From Fistulifera solaris (lineage: Eukaryota > Bacillariophyta > Bacillariophyceae > Naviculales > Stauroneidaceae): a stretch of DNA of 64,000 nucleotides. The notes beneath the pieces are model-generated. The model worked only from the letters and a program-made list of their open reading frames with translations. It did no database searches and was not told where the DNA came from. The stretch spans positions 1 to 64,000 of the forward strand of contig AP026146.1 in assembly GCA_030295235.1 (NCBI GenBank). Reading direction: 5' to 3'. Below are positions 54,849 through 64,000 of this stretch, one piece after another. The number at the start of each line of letters is the position of its first letter. The first letter of the stretch is position 1. The translations under genes and the position numbers were made by a program.

Positions 54849-56255
54849 TTATCCTCGTAAGCGTTTAAGCTGTGGCGTGATTCGTATCAGTCTTGTAATG
54901 AGAGCCATCTTCGGCTGGCCAATAGGAACCGTCTTTGTCTTCTTTCCGTCATCCTTCTCCTTTTCATCTGTCTCATTCACAGTCTCAACCGGAACTCCTT
55001 TCATCAGATGGTCAACAAAGTCGCGTAGGTTCTTCGTGCGGTCGGTCTCGCAACGTAAGACTTGCGTTTCTTGGGGTCTCGGTCAATGTCCATTTCATCG
55101 CCTTCATCATCATCTTCCGAGCGTGGAACATTTGCCGCAGCACCAGTGGCCGTTCCATCATTTGTAGCTACTACTGGTTCGTCATCATAACAAGTATCCC
55201 ATGCGACAGAAACGTTGTGGCTTTTGAATCCCTTTGCAAGGGCTTCCTTCATCTCCATGACAACGTATTGCTCTTGACTACCGTCTACTCCAATTTTGAG
55301 CATGACCAGCTGCTCGACCGTCGGGATATCAGGATTCCACTGAAGTTCGACTTCAAAAGGCAATTGGATGCGGCACTTTTTGATGATGCGCTTGCGAGGG
55401 TTGTTGTTCTTGAGAAGACGGACTGCAGTGTGGTGTCCGACAACTTTCACGTGCTCTGTACCGAATTTGGCGCGACCCCAGAATTTGTCGTAGAATTTGA
55501 TAGGATCATGGATAGTATCGTCAGTCACATCAATAGCGATTGTGGCTGTGAGGGAATTTTCAATGTACGCGGTGACGTAGCTCTTCAAACCACTTCCTGG
55601 AGCTGGAGTGCGCAGAAGCCTGCAGGAAGGCGTCGCGATAACTGTCAGATTCTGCGCCTGGTTTGAACCCATCCATCCGATCACAAGGTTCGGCAGCACG
55701 ATTTCTTCCGAGTCTGGCTTCTTGATGTCTTTCTTTGGTGTTGCTTTCTTCTCAGCATCACCTTCCGGATCCAAGTTCATGCCTGTAAAAAATGGAAATT
55801 TGTCAGATAGAAGAAAAAAATCTAGAAGCAGAAGAACGCTTACCACCGAATTCATTGTCTAGATCACCCAAACCGGCATCGCCGTTATCATCATCGTCGT
55901 CGTCGTCACCACCACCTTCGTTTCCCGCATTTCCCCCATTTCCCGCTGCTCCGGCCTTTGCAAGAATTTCTGGGTCGACTTCGTTGGTGTCCAAGATTTT
56001 GAGCCACTCTTTTTTCTTCCCATTCCAATTCTTCCGAATCTTATCAAGATTGGCGGTAAAGTTGGCCAATTTGTATTTGAAGAGAGGGCTCATGGCTCTC
56101 ACCTCTGCCGGTCCTTGACCACCAGCAGATTTACTTTCGACTGAAATCATCTTCTTGCTCAGCATGAAGATGAGAGTGTGCCAGCCCTTTGTACCCTCGC
56201 CCCATTTCGGAAGATTCGCATCAACGTCGTCGTCGTTGTCGTTTTTCTTTGGCAT
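54849..56255 (-). CDS. Unknown protein, member C of three-gene family
   Basis: Exon 1 (55844-56255) encodes an acidic N-terminus (MPKKNDNDDDVDANLP), a segment WHTLIFMLSKKMISVESK...FKYKLANFTANLDKIRKNW and a Gly/Asn/Asp run ending GDLDNEFGG. A 61-bp GT-AG intron (55783-55843) leads to GMNLDPEGDAEKK and the core VLPNLVIGWMG...TATIAIDVTDDTIHDPIKFYDKFW...EHVKVVGHHTAVRLL, which echoes members A and B (LP.L.Y.W, D.A.F...F, HP.VVAH...K.L). A basic patch (DPKKRKSYVARP) is NLS-like. A one-base break near 55045 is likely, since the other frame continues as DRTKNLRDFVDHLMKG and ends at 54849; the current frame stops at 55004. Function unknown. Confidence 0.58.
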
Positions 56256-57089
56256 TGCTGATAAGATCTGTTGTTATTGTCGTTTGAAATGCGCCGCAGA
56301 GTGATTTGTGATTATTTGTGGGAGTTCCCGGCCCTCGTGATAATTGAAGGTTGACGATCAAAGTGCGAGATGGAGAGAGGAAGAGAACGGCAATTCTTCC
56401 ATGAAACTCTCCTACTACTTAAGAGAGTCTCAATGGAGACTGTAATGCTTAGCGTGGAAAAGGACGATGTCGCCAAGACCACCTACTATTCACGATATAG
56501 AAGAAGTCACGAGTGCGAGCCGATCATATGACAGTACCGCGTTCCAAATTGAATTGTTAATTGTTACTGCAATTTCTCTCACAGTCGGCAGTCGGCATTC
56601 GGCATACAGAAATCAATTTGCGGCAGGTGGCACTAGTTGAATGGGCTTATGACGCGGCAGGCTATAAAAATCAAAGCTATTTTTGATCATTGTTACTACA
56701 TAAAAATTTCTTGAATGGTGCGTGGCAGTTGGCAGTGTTACTTCGCAACTTCCTACTTCTGACTCCAGACTCCAGACTCCAGATCGTACAATAATCCTTT
56801 ATTCCTTCAGACTTCACACTTCACACGCCGCACTCGACAGTCAATCACAGGAAGACACAGAAACTGAATGTGCTACAATGTGGATGATAGTGAACAACGA
56901 CGATAAGAACATCGAGATTTTTATTTACCTTTGAGTTTGGACCCTCGACTGCTCGACTCGGCTCAAGGTTTTCCAATCTTGTGTCGTCGGTCCGTATATA
57001 CGTCACAGGCATCGGCAGCGGACTGACGGCCTCATTCGACTCCAGTAACGCTGAAACCGCGCTACCAGGTAAGCGTGAGCTAAGTTCTC
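56256..57089. other. Intergenic upstream of member C
   Basis: About 830 bp. CAGACTC units repeat at 56762-56782 (GACTCCAGACTCCAGACTCCAG). No supported gene. Confidence 0.4.
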
Positions 57090-57249
57090 AGCCACGAAAA
57101 ACTCAAAATCTCATTTTTCGTATTTTGATCTATTTTTATGTAAAGTAGCAGCAGTTTGTCCATTTTTCGAAATTTTGCAGTTGAATTAAACAATAAATTT
57201 TCATGTTATTTCCATTTTTCATAATTATCATATTTCCCGCAGTCTCCAG
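57090..57249 (-). repeat. Right inverted-repeat arm
   Basis: Reverse complement of 50136-50300: outermost CTGGAGACTGCGGG reads from 57249 leftward, and the second conserved block lies at ~57095-57130. Confidence 0.7.
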
Positions 57250-57411
57250 ACACACTTGACACCCGGTTTCTTCGAATGTGTCACATTTTCCTGGGTGTCC
57301 GAAAGAAGAAACAGGAACCGGTGACGGTTTTTAGTATCTGCTACAATGTGGCATGGCGAAGGTATGGCACTTCAACCGGGTATTATAGACTTATTTGTAT
57401 AGTAGTGGTTA

Positions 57412-57472
57412 GGCCATGCCCATTCATCGACCGGAAGGGAAAAAAAAGGAAAAAAAACGGACTTTGAGTGCC
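57412..57472 (+). repeat. Harbinger left terminal inverted repeat
   Basis: Begins GGCCATGCCCATTCATCGA, then CCGGAAGGG, two A-runs and CGGACTTTGAGTGCC. Matches the reverse complement of the right end at most positions. Confidence 0.93.
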
Positions 57473-57705
57473 ACATCCACTTTCCCGGTACTCAAAGTCC
57501 ATTTTTTCGGCTCGGCAAACTCGGAGTTTGCCAAGAAAAAAAATGGAGTTGCAAACTCGGAAAAAATCGAGTTGAAAAAACAGAGTTCGTCCGTAGCACC
57601 GTTTTCCGCCTTTCTCCCCAAATTATTGAACGTCGGCATATCAAAATCTGCCATTTCTATAATTACTTTCTCTTTATTCCACTGTCTTTCCTATCAGAAA
57701 ATCTC

Positions 57706-59636
57706 ATGAGTAACTATAATACCCCCTTGTTGCAACGTGTTGCTGAAGGGAACCTGCCTGTTGATCCGGCTAGCACGAGAGCCGATGATTCCGGCTCAGT
57801 TGGTGACGAAGCATCACAAGAATGAGAGCCGAGAGCTCTGATATGGACGAGGCAGTCGCTCGTTTGGCAGACCATGGGAGTATTGATTCCGACGATTCTT
57901 CTGATGAAGGCGTACTCACTCCAGCTGTCCGTTCAAGAGTACGACCAGGAAATCTCAGCAGTGGTAGTGCGAGATTCCGCTTCCAGTCGCCCCATTTGCT
58001 TCCACCCCAGTTCCTCAACATTCTGTCCAATCTATTTTCGAAGAGAATGGTGGCAAATTGGAATTCCTGTGGGTTTTTTCGATTGGTATTTGTGTTGAAG
58101 GGCAGCCATTATTGTCCCTCGATACAGATCCTCTTAAAACTCTTTGTCTTCAACTTGGTAAACGCAACATTACACCGAACACAGCAATGTTGCGCGAATG
58201 AAGTCGTCAGCGCCAAGATCCTCGGAAAGCCTGAAAAGCCCAATCACTGGTCAAAAACGAAGGCGACTAAGTGGTTAGAGGAAAACCCAGTCACCAAGAC
58301 TGAGGACGTTGCTTTTTTGGTATTGCAAGTTGACAAACTGAAGAGATTGGAATGCGGTCAAGATGCGGATCAGAACGAAGCTTTAAAAGGAAAACAGTGG
58401 CGCGACCGTCTTCCATTTCTGCGTTTAATGCATTGCCTGTTGGACAATGAAGTGAAGCGGTTGTATTTGAGCGGTATCGGTGTCTCAGCCGACCTGAATT
58501 GGACGGCAAGGATTCCGATGTTGCACCGCCCTGATTGGAAGGAGTTGTTATCCGCAAAATGGGCAGATCCATCCTTCAACCCATTGACAAAAGCCTCTTC
58601 TGTCCATGTTAGTTTCAAGCATCCTATTGCTCTTGACTATGAGTTGGTCAAAGATTATTCGCACCCCAATCCTGGTGCCTGCGAGGACCGCCCTGCAGGC
58701 CATGAAGGTTGCAATGTACCACATCATGAAGCGCTGGGAGGCAAGTGGTGCTGGTGACTGTGGACTCATGCCAACCACAGACCAAGATCCTGACATGATG
58801 GAGATAAATCCTGACCCAATCGTGGTACTACTTAATAATGACGCAGCATCGAGCGCAAGTAATGTTGCAAGTGAGGAACAATCGGAAACAATGGTGGCAA
58901 TTGCCGAACAACCAGCACAGGAGTCGGAGCTGGTGGTTATCCAGGAAAGTCGGGACATAGCGGAATTGGCAACCGCGACCGCAAGTAACACCGGTGCTAC
59001 TACACGAAAGTGGGGACACGTGTGCAACTATTCACCCACATCGGACAATCGCTACAGTTTCTTGAAGAAGAATGACCCGCCGTATCTGCTCTACTTTTGG
59101 GAGTTGCTGGATGAAAATGGTTTGCTGAGCACAACGCTACAGATGATCTCTTCTCGAGTAGCATCGTCCCATGGTCGAATGGACCTCACACCACTCGATA
59201 GCCTGACTGCTTCCCGCGCATCAAAATCTTCTTCCGCTCGGAAGTCATGGTCAGCGATTGCTTTGAAAAATTGATCAGTGTCATCCAGACTACTGAAGAA
59301 GAAAAGTGGGTCCAGAAACGACAGCTGATCGCCCAGGAAAGGGAAGAGAAAAAAGCAGCGCTATGATCAAGAAAAGAAAAGATCGGGAGGAGGCTGACCG
59401 AGTGCAGTTCGAACGGGAAAAGCTTCTCCAGGAAAGAAGTGCTGATCTCAACCGAAAGGCACTTTTCGATGACAAAATCATTGTTCTGGAAAAAAAATCC
59501 ATCATTTGGAACGGAAATTGGAAAAGACTCCTAACGAAGAGAAAGATGCAATCCAAGATGAGATATTGGATGTGCGAGATGAACTTGCAATATTGGAGGA
59601 CAAGGTTGAATCATTGGAGAAGAAACTCAATGGGTA
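57706..59636 (+). pseudogene. Harbinger accessory protein gene, frame-broken
   Basis: From the ATG at 57706 (MSNYNTPLLQRVAEGNLPVD) through an acidic Ser/Asp stretch (DHGSIDSDDSSDEG), a central globular part (WSKTKATKWLEENP, DVAFLVLQVDKLKRLE, LPFLRLMHCLLDNEVKRLYL), an acidic S/E/T linker, NRYSFLKKNDPPYLLYFWELLDEN and a C-terminal coiled coil (REEADRVQFEREKLLQERSADLN...). Five or so frame segments are needed. Harbinger elements usually encode a Myb-like helper that brings the transposase to DNA; I do not see a clean Myb motif, so the helper role is inferred from position only. Confidence 0.6.
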
Positions 59637-59665
59637 AAGTGCACTTATCTCGAAAGCCTAAGTTA

Positions 59666-61153
59666 CTAGTTCGTGTTAATTTGTAATATCACTTCTTCTA
59701 CTTTTAATGTCTTCGGCGGTTGTGGAATTGGTCTTCGTTCTCCCGTGATAAGTACATGCCTTAACATAGCCTCACGAGGCAACTCTCCTTCCTGGCGTTG
59801 ATTGATTCTTTCAGCACTCCTTCTTGAACGTAGATCATCGGAAGTGGTGACCACCACCAACAATGATGTTGGTAACGATTCACGAGTGCCTGTAACGGCT
59901 TCTGTCATCTGGACCGATCCTTGCTGATTGAAACGAATGTGAATCTCGTCCGCATCATCCGGGGGCAACCTCATCTTTCTCATCAATGCAAAAGTTATGC
60001 AGTTTAGCCAAAGCAATTACCAAACGAATGGTCTTCCCGATACTAACACCCCTTGGCATTGCGCTACGCAAAATCCCCCAGCGTTGGACAAGAATACCGA
60101 AGCAACACTCGACCACCAATTCGGGAGCTGTGAATGGAAAAAATTGTACCAATCCTCTGGACCCCCTGACACGTTCGGGATAGGGAGTAGCAAGGAAGCG
60201 TGTTGACGTCGCGTTGTCTCCAAAAATGCAGAGACCTTCCGCTAGGTAATTTGGGTCTTCGTCACACTTACTCCACAGATGGCTTGCTTCGAAAGCCAAT
60301 AAGTCAGATGTAGACCCGGGATACACGATCGATATATCTAAGATCTTGCCATAAACGTTGCTAACGGCCTGGCAGTTCAGACCAAACTTGTGCTTTCGAT
60401 AGCAAAAAAAACTTACCGGCGTCAACATCTGCTGCGTTTGCGTCTTTTTCAAAAGGACGATGAGTCCAGATAAGAATTCCATCTACTGCTCCAGCACATC
60501 CCGAAAAGCCCACGTTGGATTTTTTCTGAAATTCGGCTGCAATCTGAAGCTGCTTCTCATGATCGTCAGGATAACTAATCTCCATGACTGGGCAAGCATT
60601 GATGGCTTCGACAACATACCAAACGCTGTACATGCAGTCCGTAAAACCAACTCCATACAATGGAGACAAATCATACATAGAGCCTCCCGCAAAGTAGCGA
60701 AGCTATGGCAAGTCGCACCTGAGTATCAATTTTCCCATTTGGAGGCAGCGGTACGAATGTACTTGTGATACTGGACCCAACCTTTCCCCTCTTCCGGTTG
60801 ATAGAAAATTCAATGTGAGGCTTCAATTGATTGTAAAGCTTAACAAATGACACAAATGTCATTCTATAAGCGCGGCGAAAATAGTAATCACCGAGCTGAT
60901 GATAAACATCCTCAACTGAGCGTCGAGTCCTGCTTATGGTTTGTTTCCCAAACCGACTTCCTCTCCTTTGCTTCTGTAATGTCGCCACATGCATCAAAAG
61001 TAGCATGCCTACACAGGCATAATGATTTGTTGGTGACGATACCATCCTTTCTGATATTGATACCTGGTAAACTGAAATGTCGGCTTCACAAGTTGTTGGC
61101 AAATTGTGAAGCGCTCTATTGTGTTTCCGTACGACTCTGCTAAAATGAATCAC
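59666..61153 (-). pseudogene. PIF/Harbinger transposase, frame-broken
   Basis: N-terminal helices (SVEDVYHQLGDYYFRRAYRM, FVKLYNQLKPHIEF), then FSGCAGAVDGILIW (first Asp), KHKFGLNCQAVSNVYGKILDISIVYPGSTSD, LCIFGDNA (second Asp) and ELVVECCFGILVQRWGILR (Glu), followed by IALAKLHNFCIDEKDE; this is the full DDE_Tnp_4 signature. Four frame segments (breaks near 60685, 60375-60470 and 59960) interrupt an otherwise well-kept protein; the last segment extends the C-terminus to 59666. It is a different lineage from the transposase at 50682-51612. Confidence 0.85.
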
Positions 61154-61253
61154 TAATCAATTTTTTTACCTCATTTTTTTTTCTATTTTGGAAATGATGA
61201 ATGGACATGGGTGAGGACTCCGGTGGTTGAGGACCTCTACCGGTAGTCACAAC

Positions 61254-61317
61254 GGCACCCAAAGTCCATTTTTTTTTCCTTTTTTTTTTCCTTTCGGATC
61301 GATGAATGGCCAAGGCC
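61254..61317 (-). repeat. Harbinger right terminal inverted repeat
   Basis: Read from 61317 leftward: GGCCTTGGCCATTCATCGA, CCGAAAGG, two A-runs, TGGACTTTGGGTGCC, matching the left end. Confidence 0.93.
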
Positions 61318-61597
61318 TTACAGTGTTTAGGACAATGAAAAGGTGGAAATTGCGAGCACGAAACGTGAAGGCGTAATAAGTGTGCGGCCGATGGTCACCA
61401 GTCGCCATCAAAGCTATGTTTCGCTTTATTCATTGCATTCAAAACAAGAGCTCGTTGCTTTTTCTCATTCTTTTTGTGTCTTCTTCTATTGTTGAAATCA
61501 AATACACATAGCAATAAAAGGAAGAGACGCTCCGGATCATCGCATCATTCTCTCGCGTCTTCTTTACACTATTGTCATCATCTTTGTAGGTAGCATT

Positions 61598-61981
61598 ATG
61601 ACAACGTCCTCCATTCTCAATACTCCTTCGGTACCTCATCGTCGAATTGCTGCTGTGAAAGCCCTATTGGACCCACCGGCACGTCCACCCCGTCGCACGT
61701 GTTCTGTTCAGACACTGTCCGCCTTGGCGACTTCTTGCCCCGCGGATTTTCCTTTGACCTTGACGACGCCCTCTTGTAGTAGCCCTCGAGACATCTTTCG
61801 TCTCGAACCACGATTGTTGGCAGCAACATCTTCCTTCTGTGACCAAAGAGTCTCCTCTTCGTCTACAGCAGTAAGTGCACGACTTCCCCGGATACGAGAT
61901 TTATTTGAGGAGGAAGACAAAGAGGACCTTCCTCCGTGCAAACGTCTCAAGATGCGTCCTTCTACGACCTTGCGTTGGTAA
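61598..61981 (+). CDS. Small hypothetical protein
   Basis: 127 residues from ATG 61598. Pro/Ser/Thr-rich N-terminal half, then LPRIRDLFEEEDKEDLPP and a basic KRLKMRPS near the C-terminus that may be a nuclear localisation signal. No domain recognised, no signal peptide. Protein-like composition and a clean start support it; it sits 280 bp right of the Harbinger element and converges on the kinase gene. Confidence 0.5.
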   Translation: MTTSSILNTPSVPHRRIAAVKALLDPPARPPRRTCSVQTLSALATSCPADFPLTLTTPSCSSPRDIFRLEPRLLAATSSFCDQRVSSSSTAVSARLPRIRDLFEEEDKEDLPPCKRLKMRPSTTLRW

Positions 61982-62492
61982 AGCCAAGCCTTCTTGAATT
62001 GCAATCATAACGCGCACTATTTGGATTCTACGCTAGAATCTGCTATCTCATACTATACTGCTTCGAGAAGAAGGAATCATCATTGGGAGGATCGACGTCA
62101 ACGAAACACTTTGTGACTGATTTCTTCCCCCCTCGGACTGTTTGTCTATTTCTCTACATGTCTATACCTATGTTCTTACTGTAATAACTGCTAGTTACAT
62201 TTCTATTATAAATGCCTTTCAATAGTTTTATACGGAGTACGTTTTTATCGATTCTTGCTGTTTCAGTGACAAAACAGAATGAACGGACAAGAGCATCAAG
62301 CATCATCGGCATGGTCCCAGTACTAGCCGAATTCATTCCCGAGTAATAGAAAATAAGCCTCAAACGACAAAGATAATCATATTTTCTTTCATTAGTTGTT
62401 ATTTTGATCCCACTTTCATTCACCTCTATCGCTGCATCGCTACATCCTGCTCTCCATTCGTTCCATCGCCGCTCTTTTTCTTCCAACTTCTT
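61982..62492. other. Convergent intergenic region
   Basis: About 510 bp between two gene 3' ends. Nothing seen. Confidence 0.4.
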
Positions 62493-64000
62493 CTACCACA
62501 AATGAAATTTGGGCAATCGATGCATCACTTCGGCTTTCAACACTAAGGGCAGCGCTACGGGGATCACTTTGAGATCGGGAGACAAGGCCGACGCAATCCC
62601 TTCCATGATTTCGACGGCCAAGGCGGCACTGACAAAACTCGGTTCCAATTTGACCTTGTGCATACAGGCCAAGTAACAAATGTCCACAATGTAATCACCG
62701 ACATTTTCGACAAAGTTATTCCCCTTATCGGATTCCACAATCTTTTGAATGCCTTGAACAAAGAGTTGCACATCGACATCACTGGCTTGATGTCGTGTGG
62801 ACGACGTATCGACCATGAGTTGTCCCGCCTTGGTGCCATCCTGTCGTGTAAAGGCCCCCAAGATCTTGACAACATTCACGTGTTGTTCCGGTCCCATTTC
62901 CAAGACAATTCCACAATCGAGTAAATGTAAATGGGGCTGTTGTGTTTCTTCGTTCCAACTGACCAGTATGTTACCCGGATGCAAGTCTGCGCGAGGATGA
63001 AAAGTAATAACAATAATAAGTAATGAGAAAGTATGTACGTTTGTGAATGAGTGAAACAACGAAAGAGAGAACAAGTCAAGTCAAGTCAAGTCAAGTCAAC
63101 TCAACTCAACTCAACACATTATGAAACGTACGCACCGCCATGTAAGAAATCATCCAAAAGATCATTTTCAATGTTGTTTCCAATCCCAACAAGGCAACTT
63201 GTTGTCGAACTTTTCCGAATATTTTGTTTCGTTGGTAAATTCCAAAATGGGCGTCCCGTGAACAAAGGTTTCTGTCAAGACTTGTCGTGTCGTATACTTC
63301 ATCAAGGGCGTGGGAAACGATACACGAGGATTGGAAGCGAAATTGTGTTGAAAGCGTTGTAAATGTTGCGCCTCCAAGGTCAAATCCAATTGCGGTAACA
63401 TGATATCCCGAAATTGTGTCACGGTATCGACCAAACTCAAATACTGCAAATTCAAATACGGCAAGGCTTCCAACCATTGTGCGACTTTGGCCATGATATA
63501 AAAATCAACACAAACTTTGTACAAGATTCCTGGATGTTGGACTTTGACCGCGAGCGGTGTCCCGGAAGGATACTTGTCGTAATTGTGTAACAAATGACCT
63601 TTATACACTTGCGCAATACATCCCGAACCAATGGGTGTTTGTTCCAAAGCCACGTGTTGTAGAAAGTTGGGTGGTAATTGTTGGACGGTTTCTAACCAAC
63701 TGTGTCCTACCGTTTCATCACGCAATGCCCCAAAATACGAACAAAATTCGGGTGAAAACAAATCGTGTCGTGTCGTGGCCCATTGGACCAATTTGACAAA
63801 GGTCGGTCCCGCTTGTTCCAATCCCCACAATGCGTATTGCCAATGATATTGTTGCAAAGTCGTTGAATATGCCGCGAAGGGATACAGTAACACAAAGGGC
63901 GTCGCGAGAGCTGTCAACGACAGTAAACGTGTCACGGCACGATACCATCGTTCTAGTTTGGTCGAACCTAATTGTGCCAACAATTCATCCGTCCAATCTT
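62493..64000 (-). CDS. ADCK2/UbiB-like atypical kinase, 5' end beyond window
   Basis: UbiB/ABC1 family proteins support ubiquinone synthesis and lipid handling in mitochondria and plastids. Visible motifs: GPTFVKLVQWATTRHDLF, TPIGSGCIAQVYKG, LAVKVQHPG, HGDLHPGNILV (catalytic loop) and LLDCGIVLEM (DFG-like metal-binding Asp). TRHDLFSPEFC and the overall order resemble ADCK2 rather than ADCK1/3/4. A 149-bp GT-AG intron (62987-63135) splits HGD from LHPGN. Two frame breaks, each one base short in a homopolymer, lie upstream of the intron at 63211-63214 and 63156-63159; they are needed to reach DDFLHGD. The frame is open to the right edge, so the start, and any targeting peptide, lies outside. 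Confidence 0.83.
63072..63115. repeat. Pentamer microsatellite in kinase intron
   Basis: CAAGT x5 followed by CAACT x3 in register, entirely inside the 62987-63135 intron. Confidence 0.9.

Larger units (their letters stand above)
50136..57249. mobile_element. Candidate 7.1-kb inverted-repeat-bounded composite element
   Basis: The outer ends are inverted copies beginning CTGGAGACTGCGGGAAATATGATAA. Within lie a PIF/Harbinger-like transposase (50682-51612) and three genes of one unknown family (51740-53071, 54127-54766, 54849-56255). No target-site duplication is obvious: the left flank is GAACCCC and the right flank ACACACT. It could instead be two unrelated insertions of the same short repeat in opposite orientation. 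Confidence 0.45.
57412..61317. mobile_element. PIF/Harbinger DNA transposon, both ends intact
   Basis: 3906 bp, flanked by TTA at 57409-57411 and TTA at 61318-61320, the 3-bp duplication expected for PIF/Harbinger. The ends are ~62-bp terminal inverted repeats. Two convergent open regions, an accessory protein on plus and a DDE transposase on minus, meet near 59640-59666, which is the standard Harbinger layout. The ends are complete but both genes carry frame breaks in this copy. Confidence 0.93.

Noticed and set aside
1-64000. tRNA, rRNA or organellar insertions
   Set aside because: I looked for cloverleaf and rRNA signatures while reading and saw none I could support; a covariance-model scan would be needed to exclude tRNAs.

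Overview
This window is the end of a linear eukaryotic chromosome. It opens with 43 telomeric hexamers (AACCCT, i.e. TTAGGG on the other strand) and single-copy genes begin about 330 bp inside. Short rare introns (61-149 bp), densely packed genes on both strands, a nuclear-encoded Clp ATPase with a signal peptide followed by an AFAFP-type plastid transit motif, and families typical of stramenopiles all point to an alga with a secondary red plastid, most likely a diatom. I cannot name the species.

Layout. 0.6-6.3 kb: three housekeeping genes (a GT16/MGAT2-like Golgi GlcNAc-transferase, a myotubularin-type phosphoinositide phosphatase, a type II membrane sulfotransferase). 6.8-22.3 kb: a lineage-specific cluster of seven secreted or surface proteins made of repeats of one ~120-residue DUF6174-like domain (about 19 domain copies), with truncated members, duplicated upstream regions, a 264-bp MITE with perfect 8-bp target-site duplications and a 3 x 120-bp tandem repeat. 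23-32 kb: a plastid Clp ATPase whose first P-loop lies on a 24-nt micro-exon, mitochondrial ribosomal protein bL20, and homoserine O-acetyltransferase between two convergent secreted Cys-rich paralogues. 32.6-39 kb: two tandem genes with three CRAL-TRIO-like modules and a C-terminal bZIP-like segment. 40.6-44.4 kb: a carotenoid-isomerase-like flavoprotein and a GT8 glycosyltransferase, then a cluster of 14-bp palindromes forming a large perfect hairpin.

45.3-61.3 kb is mobile-element territory. It holds a degenerate Mutator-like (MULE) transposase; a 7.1-kb block bounded by ~165-bp inverted repeats that carries a PIF/Harbinger-like transposase and three genes of a family I do not recognise (51.7-56.3 kb); and a 3.9-kb PIF/Harbinger element with ~62-bp terminal inverted repeats and intact TTA target-site duplications. 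The window closes with a small unknown gene and an ADCK2/UbiB-like atypical kinase running off the right edge.

Many conserved genes are broken by single-base length differences, most in short homopolymers. They could be genuine decay, but the pattern also fits residual long-read assembly errors, so a broken frame should not be read as a pseudogene without read support. The best candidates for something undescribed are the 7.1-kb inverted-repeat block with its unknown three-gene family, the subtelomeric DUF6174-like cluster, and the CRAL-TRIO/bZIP fusion pair.
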